The notes beneath the pieces were generated by a model. The model was not told the origin of the DNA. It was given only the letters and a program-made list of their open reading frames with translations, and did not search any database. Positions 26,005 to 34,464 of a stretch of 64,000 nt of DNA are shown here, piece by piece. Each line of letters begins with the position of its first letter. Position 1 is the first letter of the stretch. The translations under genes were made by a program, and so were the position numbers. The DNA lies in contig NZ_JAANOZ010000007.1 of the NCBI RefSeq assembly GCF_011320115.1, forward strand, positions 100,310 through 164,309, written 5' to 3'. This DNA comes from Croceibacterium segetis (lineage in GTDB: Bacteria > Pseudomonadota > Alphaproteobacteria > Sphingomonadales > Sphingomonadaceae).

Positions 26005-26736
26005 TCAGCTTAGCCCCAGCACCTGCGGCATCGTGTAGCGGCCGGCGTCGCGGCCGATCAGCCACGCCGCTGCGCGCACGGCGCCGTGGGCAAAGATCAT
26101 CCGGTCTTCCGCGCTGTGCGAGAGCGCCAAACGCTCATGCTCGCCGGCGAAGATCACCGTGTGATCGCCGGCGACGGTGCCGCCGCGCAAACTGGCGAAG
26201 CCGATCGCGCCGGCCTTGCGAGCGCCGGTCTGTCCGTCGCGCCCTCGCTCGGAGTTGTCGGCAAGCTCGACCCCGCGCCCCTCGGCTGCCGCTTGTCCGA
26301 GCAACAGCGCGGTGCCGCTCGGCGCATCGACCTTCATCCGGTGGTGCATTTCGAGCACCTCGATGTCCCATTCGGGTCCGAGCCGGCTGGCCGCCTCGCG
26401 CACCAGGTGGGCCAGCAGGGTCACGCCGAGCGAGGTATTGCCGGTCTGCAGCACCGGTATCGCCCGCGCGGCGCAATCCAGCGCGACCTGATTCGCCTCG
26501 TCGAGCCCGGTGGTGCCGACCAGGATCGGCACCCCGGCGCCGATCGCCGCGTGGAGGTTGGCGTCGAGCGCGAAGGGGGCGGAGAAATCGAGCAGCGCCT
26601 CGCTCGCGTCGGCCAGCGATGCGACGTCGCCTCCTTTGTCGACTCCGCCCGCCAGCTCGTGCCCGGCCGCGGCGATGGCCTGGACGAGCGCGTGGCCCAT
26701 GCGCCCCTCGCTGCCGATGATGCCGATCCGTGCCAT
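26005..26736 (-). CDS. dapB: 4-hydroxy-tetrahydrodipicolinate reductase
   Basis: NAD(P)H-dependent step of the diaminopimelate/lysine pathway. It is a 243-residue protein: the nucleotide motif IGIIGSEGRMGHAL, the mid-protein VGTTGLDEAN, and the substrate-site signature EMHHRMKVDAPSGTAL with the catalytic His-His and Lys. It is probably co-transcribed with the SnoaL-like gene and nth. It shares a 26-bp spacer with the divergent sirtuin gene. Confidence 0.96.
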   Translation of the reverse strand: MARIGIIGSEGRMGHALVQAIAAAGHELAGGVDKGGDVASLADASEALLDFSAPFALDANLHAAIGAGVPILVGTTGLDEANQVALDCAARAIPVLQTGNTSLGVTLLAHLVREAASRLGPEWDIEVLEMHHRMKVDAPSGTALLLGQAAAEGRGVELADNSERGRDGQTGARKAGAIGFASLRGGTVAGDHTVIFAGEHERLALSHSAEDRMIFAHGAVRAAAWLIGRDAGRYTMPQVLGLS

Positions 26737-26762
26737 TGCGCCTCCGCGTTGAGCCGTGCTTC

Positions 26763-27479
26763 ATGGGGCACATGGCCGCGCATCGCAATATCGTCATCCT
26801 TACCGGCGCGGGGATCAGCGCAGAATCCGGCCTGCGCACGTTTCGCGCCGCGGATGGATTGTGGGAGGATCACCGCGTCGAGGACGTCGCCACCCCGCAA
26901 GCCTTTCGCCGCGATCCCGACCTCGTCCAGCGCTTCTACGACGTGCGGCGGGCGAACATCCTCGCCGCGCAGCCGAATCCGGCACACGACGCGCTGGCGC
27001 GGCTCGATCGCGAGTGGCGTGGCGAGCTGCTTATTGTGACCCAGAACATCGACGACCTGCACGAGCGCGCCGGCGCCCGGCGCGTGCTGCACATGCATGG
27101 CGAGGGACTCAGCGCCTGGTGCACCGCCTGCGACGCGCGCCACCCATGGACGGGCATCCTGCGCGACGAGCCGCCGTGCCCGGCCTGCGGCGCGGCCGCG
27201 CTTCGCCCCGACATCGTCTGGTTCGGCGAGATGCCCTACCGGATGGACGAGACCTTCGCCGCACTCGCCCGCGCCGACGTGTTCGTCTCGATCGGCACAT
27301 CGGGCGCGGTCTATCCGGCGGCGGGCTTCGTGCAGGAAGCCACAAGTCATGGCGCGGCCACGCTCGAGCTCAACCTCGAACGCAGTCAGGGCTCGCGCTG
27401 GTTCGATGAAACCCGGCTCGGCCCGGCAAGCGAGCTGGTGCCGGAGTGGGTGGAGGAACTGCTGCAGCGGGAAGATTGA
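26763..27479 (+). CDS. cobB: NAD-dependent deacylase (sirtuin, class III)
   Basis: NAD+-dependent removal of acyl groups from lysines. It is a 238-residue Rossmann domain with GAGISAESGLRTFR, QNIDDLH with catalytic His in MHGEGL, and a zinc ribbon (WCTACD and CPACG). FYDVRRANI keeps the Tyr and Arg that in the E. coli enzyme recognise acidic acyl groups, so desuccinylase activity is likely in addition to deacetylation. I start at the ATG at 26763; an ATG three codons later is possible. Confidence 0.94.
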   Translation: MGHMAAHRNIVILTGAGISAESGLRTFRAADGLWEDHRVEDVATPQAFRRDPDLVQRFYDVRRANILAAQPNPAHDALARLDREWRGELLIVTQNIDDLHERAGARRVLHMHGEGLSAWCTACDARHPWTGILRDEPPCPACGAAALRPDIVWFGEMPYRMDETFAALARADVFVSIGTSGAVYPAAGFVQEATSHGAATLELNLERSQGSRWFDETRLGPASELVPEWVEELLQRED

Positions 27480-27503
27480 CGGTCGAGGCCGCCCCTGGCC
27501 GCC

Positions 27504-28442
27504 TCAGTGCTTGCGGTCGAGGAACCCGTGCATCCGCAACCAGCTGCTGAACGCCGCGAACCAGCCGGTGCTGGTGGTCGTCTTCGGATACATTCCGAAA
27601 CCGTGGCCGCCCTGTTCGTAGAAATGGAATTCGACCGGCCGCCCGGCCTTGCGCCAGCTCTCGACGATGCCGAACCCGGCGTTACCGAACAGCGGGTCGT
27701 CGGCGGCGACCGCGACGAATAGCGGGGGCGCGTCCGTCGGCACGTCGACCGTTCCCATCGGGCCGTAGATATCGCCCAGAAACGCGGGCTTCGCGTCCGC
27801 CACCGCGTATTCGGTGGTCATCGTCAGCATCGCCCCCGCCGAAAAGCCGATCATGCCGATACGATCGGGATCGATGCCCCATTGGCCGGCGCGGGAACGG
27901 ACCAGCGCGAATGCGGCGCGCGCGTCCTCGAGCTGGGGCTTGAGCCCGGCGAATGCCTGCCCCCCCGCCGACGAACCGCCGGGCGGCGGCCCGGAGCGCG
28001 GGCGCCGCATCGAATCGGCGTATTCGGCGAGCGAAGCGGGTGACTGGTTCAGCCGGTACTTGAGCACGAACGCGGCGACGCCCTCCTTGGCCAGCGCCTT
28101 GGCCACGTCCCAGCCTTCGTTTTCCATCGACAGGGTCACGAAGCCGCCGCCCGGCGCGACGATCGCGGCCGCGCCGGTCGCCTTGCCCGGATCCGGCAAG
28201 AACGGCATCAGGGTCGCTTCGGTAACGTTACGGGCGAAGGAGCTCCCGTACTGGCTGTGCCAGCTCTCGGCCACTTTCGCGCCCGCCAACGGACCGGTGC
28301 CGAGCTTGATCGCGTTGGGTTGCGGCGGGATGGCCATCGGCGTCATGGTGTCATTCTGCGCCCCCGCCGGAACGGCGAGCGCGGCCAGCGCCAGCGGCGC
28401 CAACATCGCCAGCGCTCGGGCCGCGTAACGTGTGACAGGCAT
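27504..28442 (-). CDS. Secreted alpha/beta hydrolase (esterase, acetylxylan-esterase-like)
   Basis: A 312-residue protein with a signal peptide (ALAALAVPAGAQ). The catalytic Ser is in MIGFSAGAML, the acid in VAADDPLF and the His in YEQGGHGFG. The oxyanion segment is IVAPGGGFVTLSMENEGWDVA. BD-FAE-like enzymes deacetylate plant polysaccharides or hydrolyse small esters; the substrate here is open. The ATG at 28442 gives the signal peptide. No polysaccharide utilisation genes are nearby. Confidence 0.87.
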   Translation of the reverse strand: MPVTRYAARALAMLAPLALAALAVPAGAQNDTMTPMAIPPQPNAIKLGTGPLAGAKVAESWHSQYGSSFARNVTEATLMPFLPDPGKATGAAAIVAPGGGFVTLSMENEGWDVAKALAKEGVAAFVLKYRLNQSPASLAEYADSMRRPRSGPPPGGSSAGGQAFAGLKPQLEDARAAFALVRSRAGQWGIDPDRIGMIGFSAGAMLTMTTEYAVADAKPAFLGDIYGPMGTVDVPTDAPPLFVAVAADDPLFGNAGFGIVESWRKAGRPVEFHFYEQGGHGFGMYPKTTTSTGWFAAFSSWLRMHGFLDRKH

Positions 28443-28513
28443 AGGATTCCCCCGACCGATAAACTCCGACAAATGTAGCCGGAAGCGCCAGGCGGTCAAC
28501 GGGGATTAGGCAA

Positions 28514-29284
28514 TCATGCGCTGCTGCACGCGCGGCATGCCGCGTCCTTGGCAATGGTCATCGTCCGCAGGCTCGGGGTCAGCCCGTCGAGCACGTGGAG
28601 CTTGCCGAACTGAGCGTCTCCGAGGCCTCCGACCGGCGCGAGCAGCACGCGGATCGCCTGCAGCGCGGCGAACGTGCCGGTCCACCCGGCCATCGCGCCG
28701 AGCATGCCGTCCTCGGCGCAAGTGTCGCAGTCGTCGGCATCGAATGCGTCGCCGACGAAGCAGCGATAGCATGGCTGGTCCGGCAGGTGCCCGGCGAACG
28801 CCCCGACCTGGCCCTGGAAGCGGCCGACGGCGGCGCTGAGCAGCGGGATGCGCGCGGCGACGCAGGCGTCGGACACGGCGAGGCGAGTGGCGAAATTGTC
28901 GCAGCCGTCGAGCACCAGGTCCGCGCCGGCGATGTGCTCGAACGCGTTGTCCCGCGTCAGCCGCTCGGCGTGCCAGTGCACCTCGATGTCGGGGTCGAAA
29001 TCGTTGACCCACACTTCGCCCAACTCCGCCTTGCGATGGCCCACGTCTCTCTCGCAGTAGATCGTCTGCCGCTGCAGGTTGGTCGCATCGACGGTGTCGT
29101 CGTCGACCAGGACCAGCGTGCCGATGCCAGCCGCCGCGAGATACTGCAGGGCCGGCGAGCCGATTCCGCCGAGACCGATCAGCACCGCGCGCGCTTTCGC
29201 CAGCGCCGCTTGTCCTGCTCCGCCGACTTCGGGAAGCACGATGTGGCGCGCGAAACGGTCGAGGCGGTCGGGCGGAAGGGCCAT
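28514..29284 (-). CDS. moeB: MoeB/ThiF/HesA family adenylyltransferase
   Basis: A 256-residue E1-like enzyme that adenylates the C-terminal Gly of a ubiquitin-like sulfur carrier (MoaD or ThiS). The ATP-binding motif is IGLGGIGSPALQYLAAAG, with DNLQRQ-like TNLQRQTIYCERDVG, the DGCDNFATR segment, and zinc cysteines in PCYRCF and CRACSSA. No rhodanese domain is present. The ATG at 29284 is preferred. MoeB and ThiF cannot be separated with certainty from sequence alone. It is co-directional with dnaA, 99 bp downstream of it. Confidence 0.88.
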   Translation of the reverse strand: MALPPDRLDRFARHIVLPEVGGAGQAALAKARAVLIGLGGIGSPALQYLAAAGIGTLVLVDDDTVDATNLQRQTIYCERDVGHRKAELGEVWVNDFDPDIEVHWHAERLTRDNAFEHIAGADLVLDGCDNFATRLAVSDACVAARIPLLSAAVGRFQGQVGAFAGHLPDQPCYRCFVGDAFDADDCDTCAEDGMLGAMAGWTGTFAALQAIRVLLAPVGGLGDAQFGKLHVLDGLTPSLRTMTIAKDAACRACSSA

Positions 29285-29316
29285 GCGCGGACTCCTAGAG
29301 CGGGCGCACGGCCCAT

Positions 29317-29345
29317 GTCGACAACCCTGTTGAAGGGTTGCCGAC
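29317..29345. repeat. Inverted repeat between dnaA and moeB
   Basis: GTCGACAACCCT (29317-29328) and AGGGTTGCCGAC (29334-29345) pair over 11 of 12 positions with a 5-nt loop. It lies after the dnaA stop. There is no strong T-run, so it may be a weak terminator, an mRNA 3' stabiliser or a protein site. Confidence 0.6.
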
Positions 29346-29383
29346 AGGCCGTCCAAAACTTGTGAATTTGCCGGGGGTGCCGG

Positions 29384-30802
29384 TCAGCTTTCCAGCTGTC
29401 TCAACAGGCTGCGCACGTCGCCGTCCATATCGGCGTCGCGCTTGCGCAAGTCCTCGATCAGCCGCACCGCGTGGATCACCGTCGAGTGATCGCGGCCGCC
29501 GAACTTGCGGCCGATCTCAGGGTAGCTGCGCGGCGTGAGCACTTTGGCGAGGTACATCGCCACCTGGCGCGGGCGCACCACCGCGCGGGCGCGCCGCTTG
29601 CTCGACATCTCCGAGCGGTCGACGCGGTAGAACTGGCATACCGTGCGCTGGATCTCGTCGATCGTGATCCGCTTGCGGTTGGCAGAGAGAATGTCGGTCA
29701 GCTGCTCTTCGGCGAGTTGCAGCGAGACGGTCTGGCCGGTCAGCTGGGCGTAGGCGATCAGCTTGTTGAGCCCGCCGACCAGCTCGCGGACGTTGCGATT
29801 GATCGTCCGCGCGAGGAACTCGATCACGTCGGCCGGGACTTCGAGCGGGGCGAAGCGGGTGAGCTTCGATTCGAGGATCGAACGGCGCAGCTCGATGTCG
29901 GCCGACTGGATGTCGGCGACCAGCCCCATCGACAGCCGGCTGAGCAGGCGCGGCTCGACACCGTCGAGCGCCTGCGGCGCGCGGTCGGCGGCGAACACCA
30001 GCCGCTTGCCCTCGGCGAGCAGCGCATCGATCGTGTAAAGCAGTTCTTCCTGCGCAGCGGCCTTGCCGATAATGAACTGGATGTCGTCGACCAACAGGAG
30101 GTCGAACGCGCGCAGGCGCGCCTTGAACTCCATCATCTCGTTCTGGCGCAGGGCCTGGACGAACTCGATCATGAAGCGCTCGGCGCTGCAGTAGAAGATC
30201 CGCGCGCGCGGGTGGCCCTGCAAGTACGAATGGCCGACCGCGTGGAGCAGGTGCGTCTTGCCCTGGCCGGTCGCAGCCTTGAGGTAGAGCGGCGAGAATT
30301 GCGGAGTCTCGGTCTTGGCCATCCGTTCGGCGGCGTTGAACGCGAGCACGTTGGTCGATCCGGTGACGAACGCAGCAAAAGTCAGCGACGGGTCGAGCCC
30401 GACCGAGCTGGTGAAGCCATGCTCGCCGATCGAAGCCATCGCCATTCCGGGGACGGCGTCGTTGGCGGCGCGGTGGCCGAAGCCGTCCTGGCCGCGCAGA
30501 TCGATGTCGCCGAGCTTGCGGCGGCCCGGGTGCACGCCGATGCGCACGTTGCGCACTTCGCCGCGGGCGATCTTCCACGCCAGGCTGAGCCGGTCGTGGA
30601 AGCGGTCCTGGACCCAGTTGGCCGAAAACTCCGTCGGCAGATACAGGTCGAGCGTGCCGGTATCCTTGCAGAAGCCGCCAAGCTGGATCGGGCGAATCCA
30701 CTGGCTGAACAGTTGGTGCCCCAAATCCTTGCGCAAGCCCTGGCTGATGTCCGCCCAATCGGCGGCGAGGTCGACAGCTTCCTGGTCTTCGATCTGCCCC
30801 AC
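29384..30802 (-). CDS. dnaA: Chromosomal replication initiator DnaA
   Basis: A 472-residue AAA+ initiator that binds DnaA boxes and melts oriC. Domain I is at ADWADISQGLRKDLGHQLFSQW (shown in part), domain III has Walker A TGQGKTH and Walker B LLLVDDIQF, and domain IV ends with the DnaA-box-binding helix-turn-helix FGGRDHSTVIHAVR. I start at the GTG at 30802, which has a strong ribosome site (GGAGGGGAG, about 8 nt before). An ATG at 30859 and further codons upstream stay in frame but give no family similarity. rpsT lies upstream, as usual in alphaproteobacteria. Confidence 0.95.
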   Translation of the reverse strand: MGQIEDQEAVDLAADWADISQGLRKDLGHQLFSQWIRPIQLGGFCKDTGTLDLYLPTEFSANWVQDRFHDRLSLAWKIARGEVRNVRIGVHPGRRKLGDIDLRGQDGFGHRAANDAVPGMAMASIGEHGFTSSVGLDPSLTFAAFVTGSTNVLAFNAAERMAKTETPQFSPLYLKAATGQGKTHLLHAVGHSYLQGHPRARIFYCSAERFMIEFVQALRQNEMMEFKARLRAFDLLLVDDIQFIIGKAAAQEELLYTIDALLAEGKRLVFAADRAPQALDGVEPRLLSRLSMGLVADIQSADIELRRSILESKLTRFAPLEVPADVIEFLARTINRNVRELVGGLNKLIAYAQLTGQTVSLQLAEEQLTDILSANRKRITIDEIQRTVCQFYRVDRSEMSSKRRARAVVRPRQVAMYLAKVLTPRSYPEIGRKFGGRDHSTVIHAVRLIEDLRKRDADMDGDVRSLLRQLES

Positions 30803-31025
30803 CTTACGGCTCTCCCCTCCGGCTGCCGGATGACCGGCATGTGCGCCAATTCGAATCATTTCGAACAGCCCCGTCTCTTGCGATCCAAAACCCCCAGAGA
30901 CGACACGGTGCGCACGCAATGCTCCGCCCCTCGCCGAAACCCTCGTTTTCAAGAGGGCGGCGCCCGCCAATCGTCGTCTCAACATGAGAGCTGAAGCATC
31001 GAATGCCGCAGCCCGTGACCGCTCT

Positions 31026-31050
31026 TAAAAGGCCCTTCCGGCCGAAGGGC
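31026..31050 (-). terminator. Terminator-like hairpin in the dnaA leader
   Basis: On the minus strand GCCCTTC and GAAGGGC (31032-31038 and 31044-31050) form a 7-bp stem with a GGCCG loop followed by CTTTT. It lies about 220 bp upstream of the dnaA start and after the rpsT terminator. It could be a back-up terminator for rpsT or a premature stop for dnaA transcripts. Confidence 0.6.
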
Positions 31051-31215
31051 AAGGGCACTCGTGTAAAAAATGTGAAATATAGAGTCTTGACTCGCCGGAA
31101 CCCGGCGGGCGTGCGTTAAAATGGCCGATTTCTGCCGTTTTTGCGCCGCACGCCATGCGAATCGCGGAAAATCCTACACTCTTTACCAAGCCCGGCGCGA
31201 ACCTTTCGCAGGCGC

Positions 31216-31244
31216 AAAAAAAGGCCGGCGATTTCGCGCCGGCC
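31216..31244 (-). terminator. Intrinsic terminator of rpsT
   Basis: An 8-bp perfect stem (31223-31230 with 31237-31244; GGCCGGCG) with a 6-nt loop. On the minus strand it is followed by seven T (plus-strand A at 31216-31222). It lies 43 bp after the rpsT stop. Confidence 0.92.
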
Positions 31245-31286
31245 CCGTTCCGATTTCGTTCCCGACCAGCCGGCCGGGAAAACGAA

Positions 31287-31547
31287 TCACATGCCTGCGA
31301 CTCGCTTGCTCAAGCGACTCATCTTCCGCGCCACGGTGTTCTTGTGCATCACGCCGCGGGCGACTCCGCGGGCCAGTTCGGGCTGGGCTTCGCGCAGCGC
31401 CTCGGCGGCGGCCTTCTTGTCGCCGCCGGCGATCGCCAACTCGACTTTCTTGACGAAGCTGCGGATGCGGCTCACGCGGGCTCCGTTGATCTCCGCGCGA
31501 ACGTTGTTGCGGCGGATGCGCTTCTTGGCTTGCGGCGTATTGGCCAT
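31287..31547 (-). CDS. rpsT: 30S ribosomal protein S20
   Basis: An 86-residue, Lys/Arg-rich helical protein starting [20 protein letters not shown] and ending [18 protein letters not shown], typical of S20, which binds the 5' domain of 16S rRNA. AGAGGAA precedes the ATG. The gene is leftward, ends in a strong terminator and lies upstream of dnaA, the usual alphaproteobacterial order. The next gene upstream (31690-31860) encodes a small membrane protein. Confidence 0.97.
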   Translation of the reverse strand: MANTPQAKKRIRRNNVRAEINGARVSRIRSFVKKVELAIAGGDKKAAAEALREAQPELARGVARGVMHKNTVARKMSRLSKRVAGM

Positions 31548-31689
31548 GTCGTTCCTCTATCGGGCCGGCTGATGCACGGCCGTAACCTTAGTCCGTCGAA
31601 TCGGCGAAAGCGGCGATGGCTCGCCGAAGAGCGGCGCCCTTAGCCGGGGGCGAGCGCGACGTCAATCACCGGTGCGGCTGGTCGGCCGG

Positions 31690-31860
31690 TCAGCGCGACA
31701 GGAAATAGAGAATGATCCCCAGCAGCGGCAGGCCCACGGCGAGGCCGCCGAGCAGCCAGCTCAAGTTGTAGAACAGCTTCTCGCGCTTGCGATTCCTGCG
31801 CCGGCGCTTGTCACGACGCTCCTTTCGGCTGCTCGAAGAGCTGCTTCGGCCGTCGGGCAT
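31690..31860 (-). CDS. 56-residue single-span membrane protein
   Basis: A short gene between mutM and rpsT. The translated protein starts MPDGRSSSSSSRKERRDKRR, continues with a very basic stretch (RRNRKREKLFYN) and ends with one hydrophobic helix (LSWLLGGLAVGLPLLGIIL) and FLSR. The strong positive charge before the helix predicts an N-in orientation. Codon use looks like that of the neighbours, with GC-rich third positions. I recognise no family. It has the same direction as mutM and rpsT and may be part of their transcript. Confidence 0.68.
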   Translation of the reverse strand: MPDGRSSSSSSRKERRDKRRRRNRKREKLFYNLSWLLGGLAVGLPLLGIILYFLSR

Positions 31861-31951
31861 GCCCGAGGTTCCTCCCCCTCTTGTGTCGGTGGTCCCCTGT
31901 GACCTTTCGAGCGTTAGTATGACTGCCCGAAGCTATCCGCAACCAATGAAT

Positions 31952-32767
31952 CTACTGCTGGCACCGCGGGCAGAACCAGGTGCTTCGGCCGCCCTGGACG
32001 ACGCGTTTGATCGAGCCCCCGTCGCCGCGGCGGCACGCCTGGCCCTCTCGGCCGTAGACGTCGAAGCGCTTGGAGAAATAGCCGAGCTCGCCGTCAGGAC
32101 GAGCGTAGTCGCGAAGCGAGGATCCGCCCGCGTCGATGGCTTCGCCGAGCACCTCGCGGACGGCGAGCACAAGTCGCTCGAGCGCCGGCTTCGACACGCG
32201 CCCGGCCGGCTTTCGCGGATCGATCCGCGCGCGGAAAAGCGCCTCGCAGACGTAGATGTTGCCGAGGCCCGCGACCACGCCCTGGTCAAGCAGGAGGAGC
32301 TTCACCGCCTGCTTGCGCCCGGCGAACGCGGTCCGAAGGTGCGCGGCGGTGAGCTGTGGCCCGAGCGGTTCCGGCCCCAGGGCCATGAACGGCGGCCAGG
32401 CGTCGAGCGCGTCGCTGGCGATCAGGTCGACGAAACCGAATCGGCGGGGATCGCACAGCGCAAAGCGGTGCCCGGCAGTCTCGAGGACGAGGTGATCGTG
32501 CTTGCCGATCGTCTCGGGATCGATCCGCCAGCGGCCGCTCATGCCGAGATGGAACACCATGGTAAGCGCGCGGTCGGTGTGGACGAGGCCGTATTTCGCC
32601 CGCCGCCCGAGCCCGGTCACCCGGGCACCGGTGAGGCGTTGGACAAAGCCGTCGGGGAACGGGAAGCGCATGTCGGGGCGATGGAGCGCGACGTGCTCGA
32701 GCCGCTCCCCCTCGAGGTATCGCGCGAGCCCGCGCACGGTGGTTTCGACTTCGGGAAGCTCGGGCAT
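31952..32767 (-). CDS. mutM: Formamidopyrimidine-DNA glycosylase MutM (Fpg)
   Basis: Excises 8-oxoguanine and FaPy lesions, with AP-lyase activity. It is a 271-residue protein with the mature N-terminus PELPEVETT (catalytic Pro and Glu), Lys in GRRAKYG, helix-two-turn-helix LLLLDQGVVAGLGNIYVCEAL, and a C-terminal zinc finger. The finger reads CRRGDGGSIKRVVQGG then RSTWFCPRCQ: the second Cys of the first pair is Gly (codon GGC at 32024-32026). I place the start at the ATG at 32767, because Met is removed to expose Pro; the codons before it are not part of the family. Confidence 0.94.
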   Translation of the reverse strand: MPELPEVETTVRGLARYLEGERLEHVALHRPDMRFPFPDGFVQRLTGARVTGLGRRAKYGLVHTDRALTMVFHLGMSGRWRIDPETIGKHDHLVLETAGHRFALCDPRRFGFVDLIASDALDAWPPFMALGPEPLGPQLTAAHLRTAFAGRKQAVKLLLLDQGVVAGLGNIYVCEALFRARIDPRKPAGRVSKPALERLVLAVREVLGEAIDAGGSSLRDYARPDGELGYFSKRFDVYGREGQACRRGDGGSIKRVVQGGRSTWFCPRCQQ

Positions 32768-32815
32768 CGCGGCTTCGTTAGACAAGCGTTTGCCTAGTGA
32801 CTAGGGCCGCCCGCG

Positions 32816-33721
32816 ATGCCCGCCGACCGCCAGCAAGCTCGCGCTTATGTTCTCCTTGGGCTGGTCATGCTCCTGTGGGCCGGGAACTCCATTGTCGGCC
32901 GGGCTGTGCGGAACGACGTCGGGCCTTTCGTCTTGTCGTTCGTTCGCTGGGCCGGGGCGAGCCTGGTATTGCTGCCGTTCGCGATCGGTCCGTTGCGGCG
33001 CGACTGGGGGGCGCTGCGGCAGAGCTGGCCCATCGTGGTCCTGCTCGGGCTGACCGGCGTCGCGGCGTTCAACGCGATCATGTACACCGGCCTGCACTAC
33101 ACCACGGCCACAAACGGGCTGCTGTTGCAGGCGGCGATCCCCCCAGCGGTCCTCGCTGCGGATCGGCTGTTGTTCGGAGTGCGCGCCGGCTGGCTGCAGT
33201 TGCTCGGCATTCTGGCTTCGATGCTCGGAGTTGCGGTGATCGTGTTCCAAGGACAGCCGAGCCATGTGCTCGGCTTCCGTTTCGGCCTGGGCGACGGCCT
33301 GGTTCTGATCGCATGCGTCGACTGGGCGGTCTACACGGTGCTGCTGCGCAAGCGGCCCCGCGTATCGCCCTTGAGCTTCCTCCTGGCGACGTTCCTTGTC
33401 GGTGTGGCCGCGGTCGCCCCGCTGGCGCTGTGGGAAGCGCTCACCGGGCCGCCGATGCAGTGGCACGCCGGCGTGGGCGCGGCCTTCCTCTATGTCGCGC
33501 TGCTCCCCTCGCTCGTGTCCTATCTCATCTACAACAACGCGGCCGACGTGGTCGGGCCGGCCCGGGCGGGACAAGCGATCACCCTGCTCCCGCTGTTCGG
33601 CGCGCTGCTTTCGGCCGCGCTGCTCGGCGAGCCGCTTCACGCCTACCACTTCGCCGGCATGGCCCTGATCCTGATCGGTATCGTGGTGAGCGCGCTGGCG
33701 CCCCGGCAGGCGCGCCGCTAG
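32816..33721 (+). CDS. DMT-superfamily transporter (EamA domains)
   Basis: A 301-residue, ten-helix membrane protein with two EamA repeats (from AYVLLGLVMLLWAGNSIVG and from DGLVLIACVDWAVYTVLL). The family exports amino acids, nucleosides or drug-like molecules; the substrate cannot be told. The start codon at 32816 lies 48 bp from the mutM start on the other strand. ubiE follows after 10 bp. A second EamA transporter is at 61378-62253; the two are only distantly alike. Confidence 0.9.
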   Translation: MPADRQQARAYVLLGLVMLLWAGNSIVGRAVRNDVGPFVLSFVRWAGASLVLLPFAIGPLRRDWGALRQSWPIVVLLGLTGVAAFNAIMYTGLHYTTATNGLLLQAAIPPAVLAADRLLFGVRAGWLQLLGILASMLGVAVIVFQGQPSHVLGFRFGLGDGLVLIACVDWAVYTVLLRKRPRVSPLSFLLATFLVGVAAVAPLALWEALTGPPMQWHAGVGAAFLYVALLPSLVSYLIYNNAADVVGPARAGQAITLLPLFGALLSAALLGEPLHAYHFAGMALILIGIVVSALAPRQARR

Positions 33722-33731
33722 AGGACCGGCT

Positions 33732-34463
33732 ATGAGCGACCAGGTTTCCTTCGGATACGAAGACGTTGCCCCCGAGGAAAAGACCCGCCGCGTGGGCGAA
33801 GTCTTTTCCGGCGTGGCGAAGAAATACGACGTCATGAACGACGCGATGTCGGCGGGGATGCACCGGCTGTGGAAGGACCGCTTCGTCCGCCGGGTGAAGC
33901 CGCAGCCCGGCGAGGCGATCCTCGACATGGCCGGCGGGACGGGCGACATCGCCTTCCGCCTCGCCGAGCGCGGCGCCGAGGTGACGGTGGCCGACATCAA
34001 CCAGGAGATGCTCGACGTCGGCATCGAGCGAGCGATGGACCGCGGCATCGACGGCCTCGTCTGGTCGCGCCAGAACGCCGAGGCGTTGACCCTGCCGGAC
34101 CGGATGTTCGACGCCTACACGATCGCCTTCGGCATCCGCAACGTGACCCATATCGACCACGCGCTCGCCGAGGCGCACCGGGTCCTCAAGTTCGGCGGCC
34201 GGTTCTTTTGCCTCGAGTTCTCCAGCACCGAGTGGCCTGGCTTCAAGCAGGCCTACGACCTCTATTCGCACAAACTGGTGCCGCGGATCGGCAAGGCCAT
34301 CGCCGGCGACGAGGACAGCTACCGCTACCTGATCGAATCGATCCGCCGCTTCCCGCCGATGCCCGAGTTCGAGGGGATGATCCGCCAGGCCGGCTTCGCG
34401 CGGACGAAGGTCGAGCCGATCATGGGCGGGCTCGTGGCCATTCATTCGGGCTGGAAGATCTAG
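33732..34463 (+). CDS. ubiE: Ubiquinone/menaquinone C-methyltransferase UbiE
   Basis: SAM-dependent C-methylation in ubiquinone biosynthesis. It is a 243-residue class I methyltransferase: VFSGVAKKYDVMNDAMSAG at the start, the SAM motif ILDMAGGTGDIAF, TIAFGIRNVTH, CLEFSST, and C-terminal MGGLVAIHSGWKI. It is followed one base later by ubiB, forming a quinone gene pair, and preceded by the DMT transporter. Alphaproteobacteria use ubiquinone, so the menaquinone role probably does not apply. Confidence 0.97.
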   Translation: MSDQVSFGYEDVAPEEKTRRVGEVFSGVAKKYDVMNDAMSAGMHRLWKDRFVRRVKPQPGEAILDMAGGTGDIAFRLAERGAEVTVADINQEMLDVGIERAMDRGIDGLVWSRQNAEALTLPDRMFDAYTIAFGIRNVTHIDHALAEAHRVLKFGGRFFCLEFSSTEWPGFKQAYDLYSHKLVPRIGKAIAGDEDSYRYLIESIRRFPPMPEFEGMIRQAGFARTKVEPIMGGLVAIHSGWKI

Positions 34464-34464
34464 C

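Larger units (their letters stand above)
30803..31286. other. rpsT-dnaA spacer (dnaA leader)
   Basis: A 484-bp region with no gene that I accept. Reading leftward it contains the rpsT terminator (31216-31244), a weak -10-like TATATT (31076-31081), a terminator-like hairpin (31026-31050) and the dnaA ribosome site. I found no cluster of DnaA boxes, so I cannot place oriC here. Confidence 0.6.

Noticed and set aside
27485..27505. Inverted repeat between the sirtuin and esterase genes as a bidirectional terminator
   Set aside because: The stem is imperfect in the centre, overlaps the esterase stop and lacks T-runs.
30803..30985. N-terminal extension of DnaA to an upstream start
   Set aside because: The extra residues do not look like DnaA, and the GTG at 30802 has a strong ribosome site.
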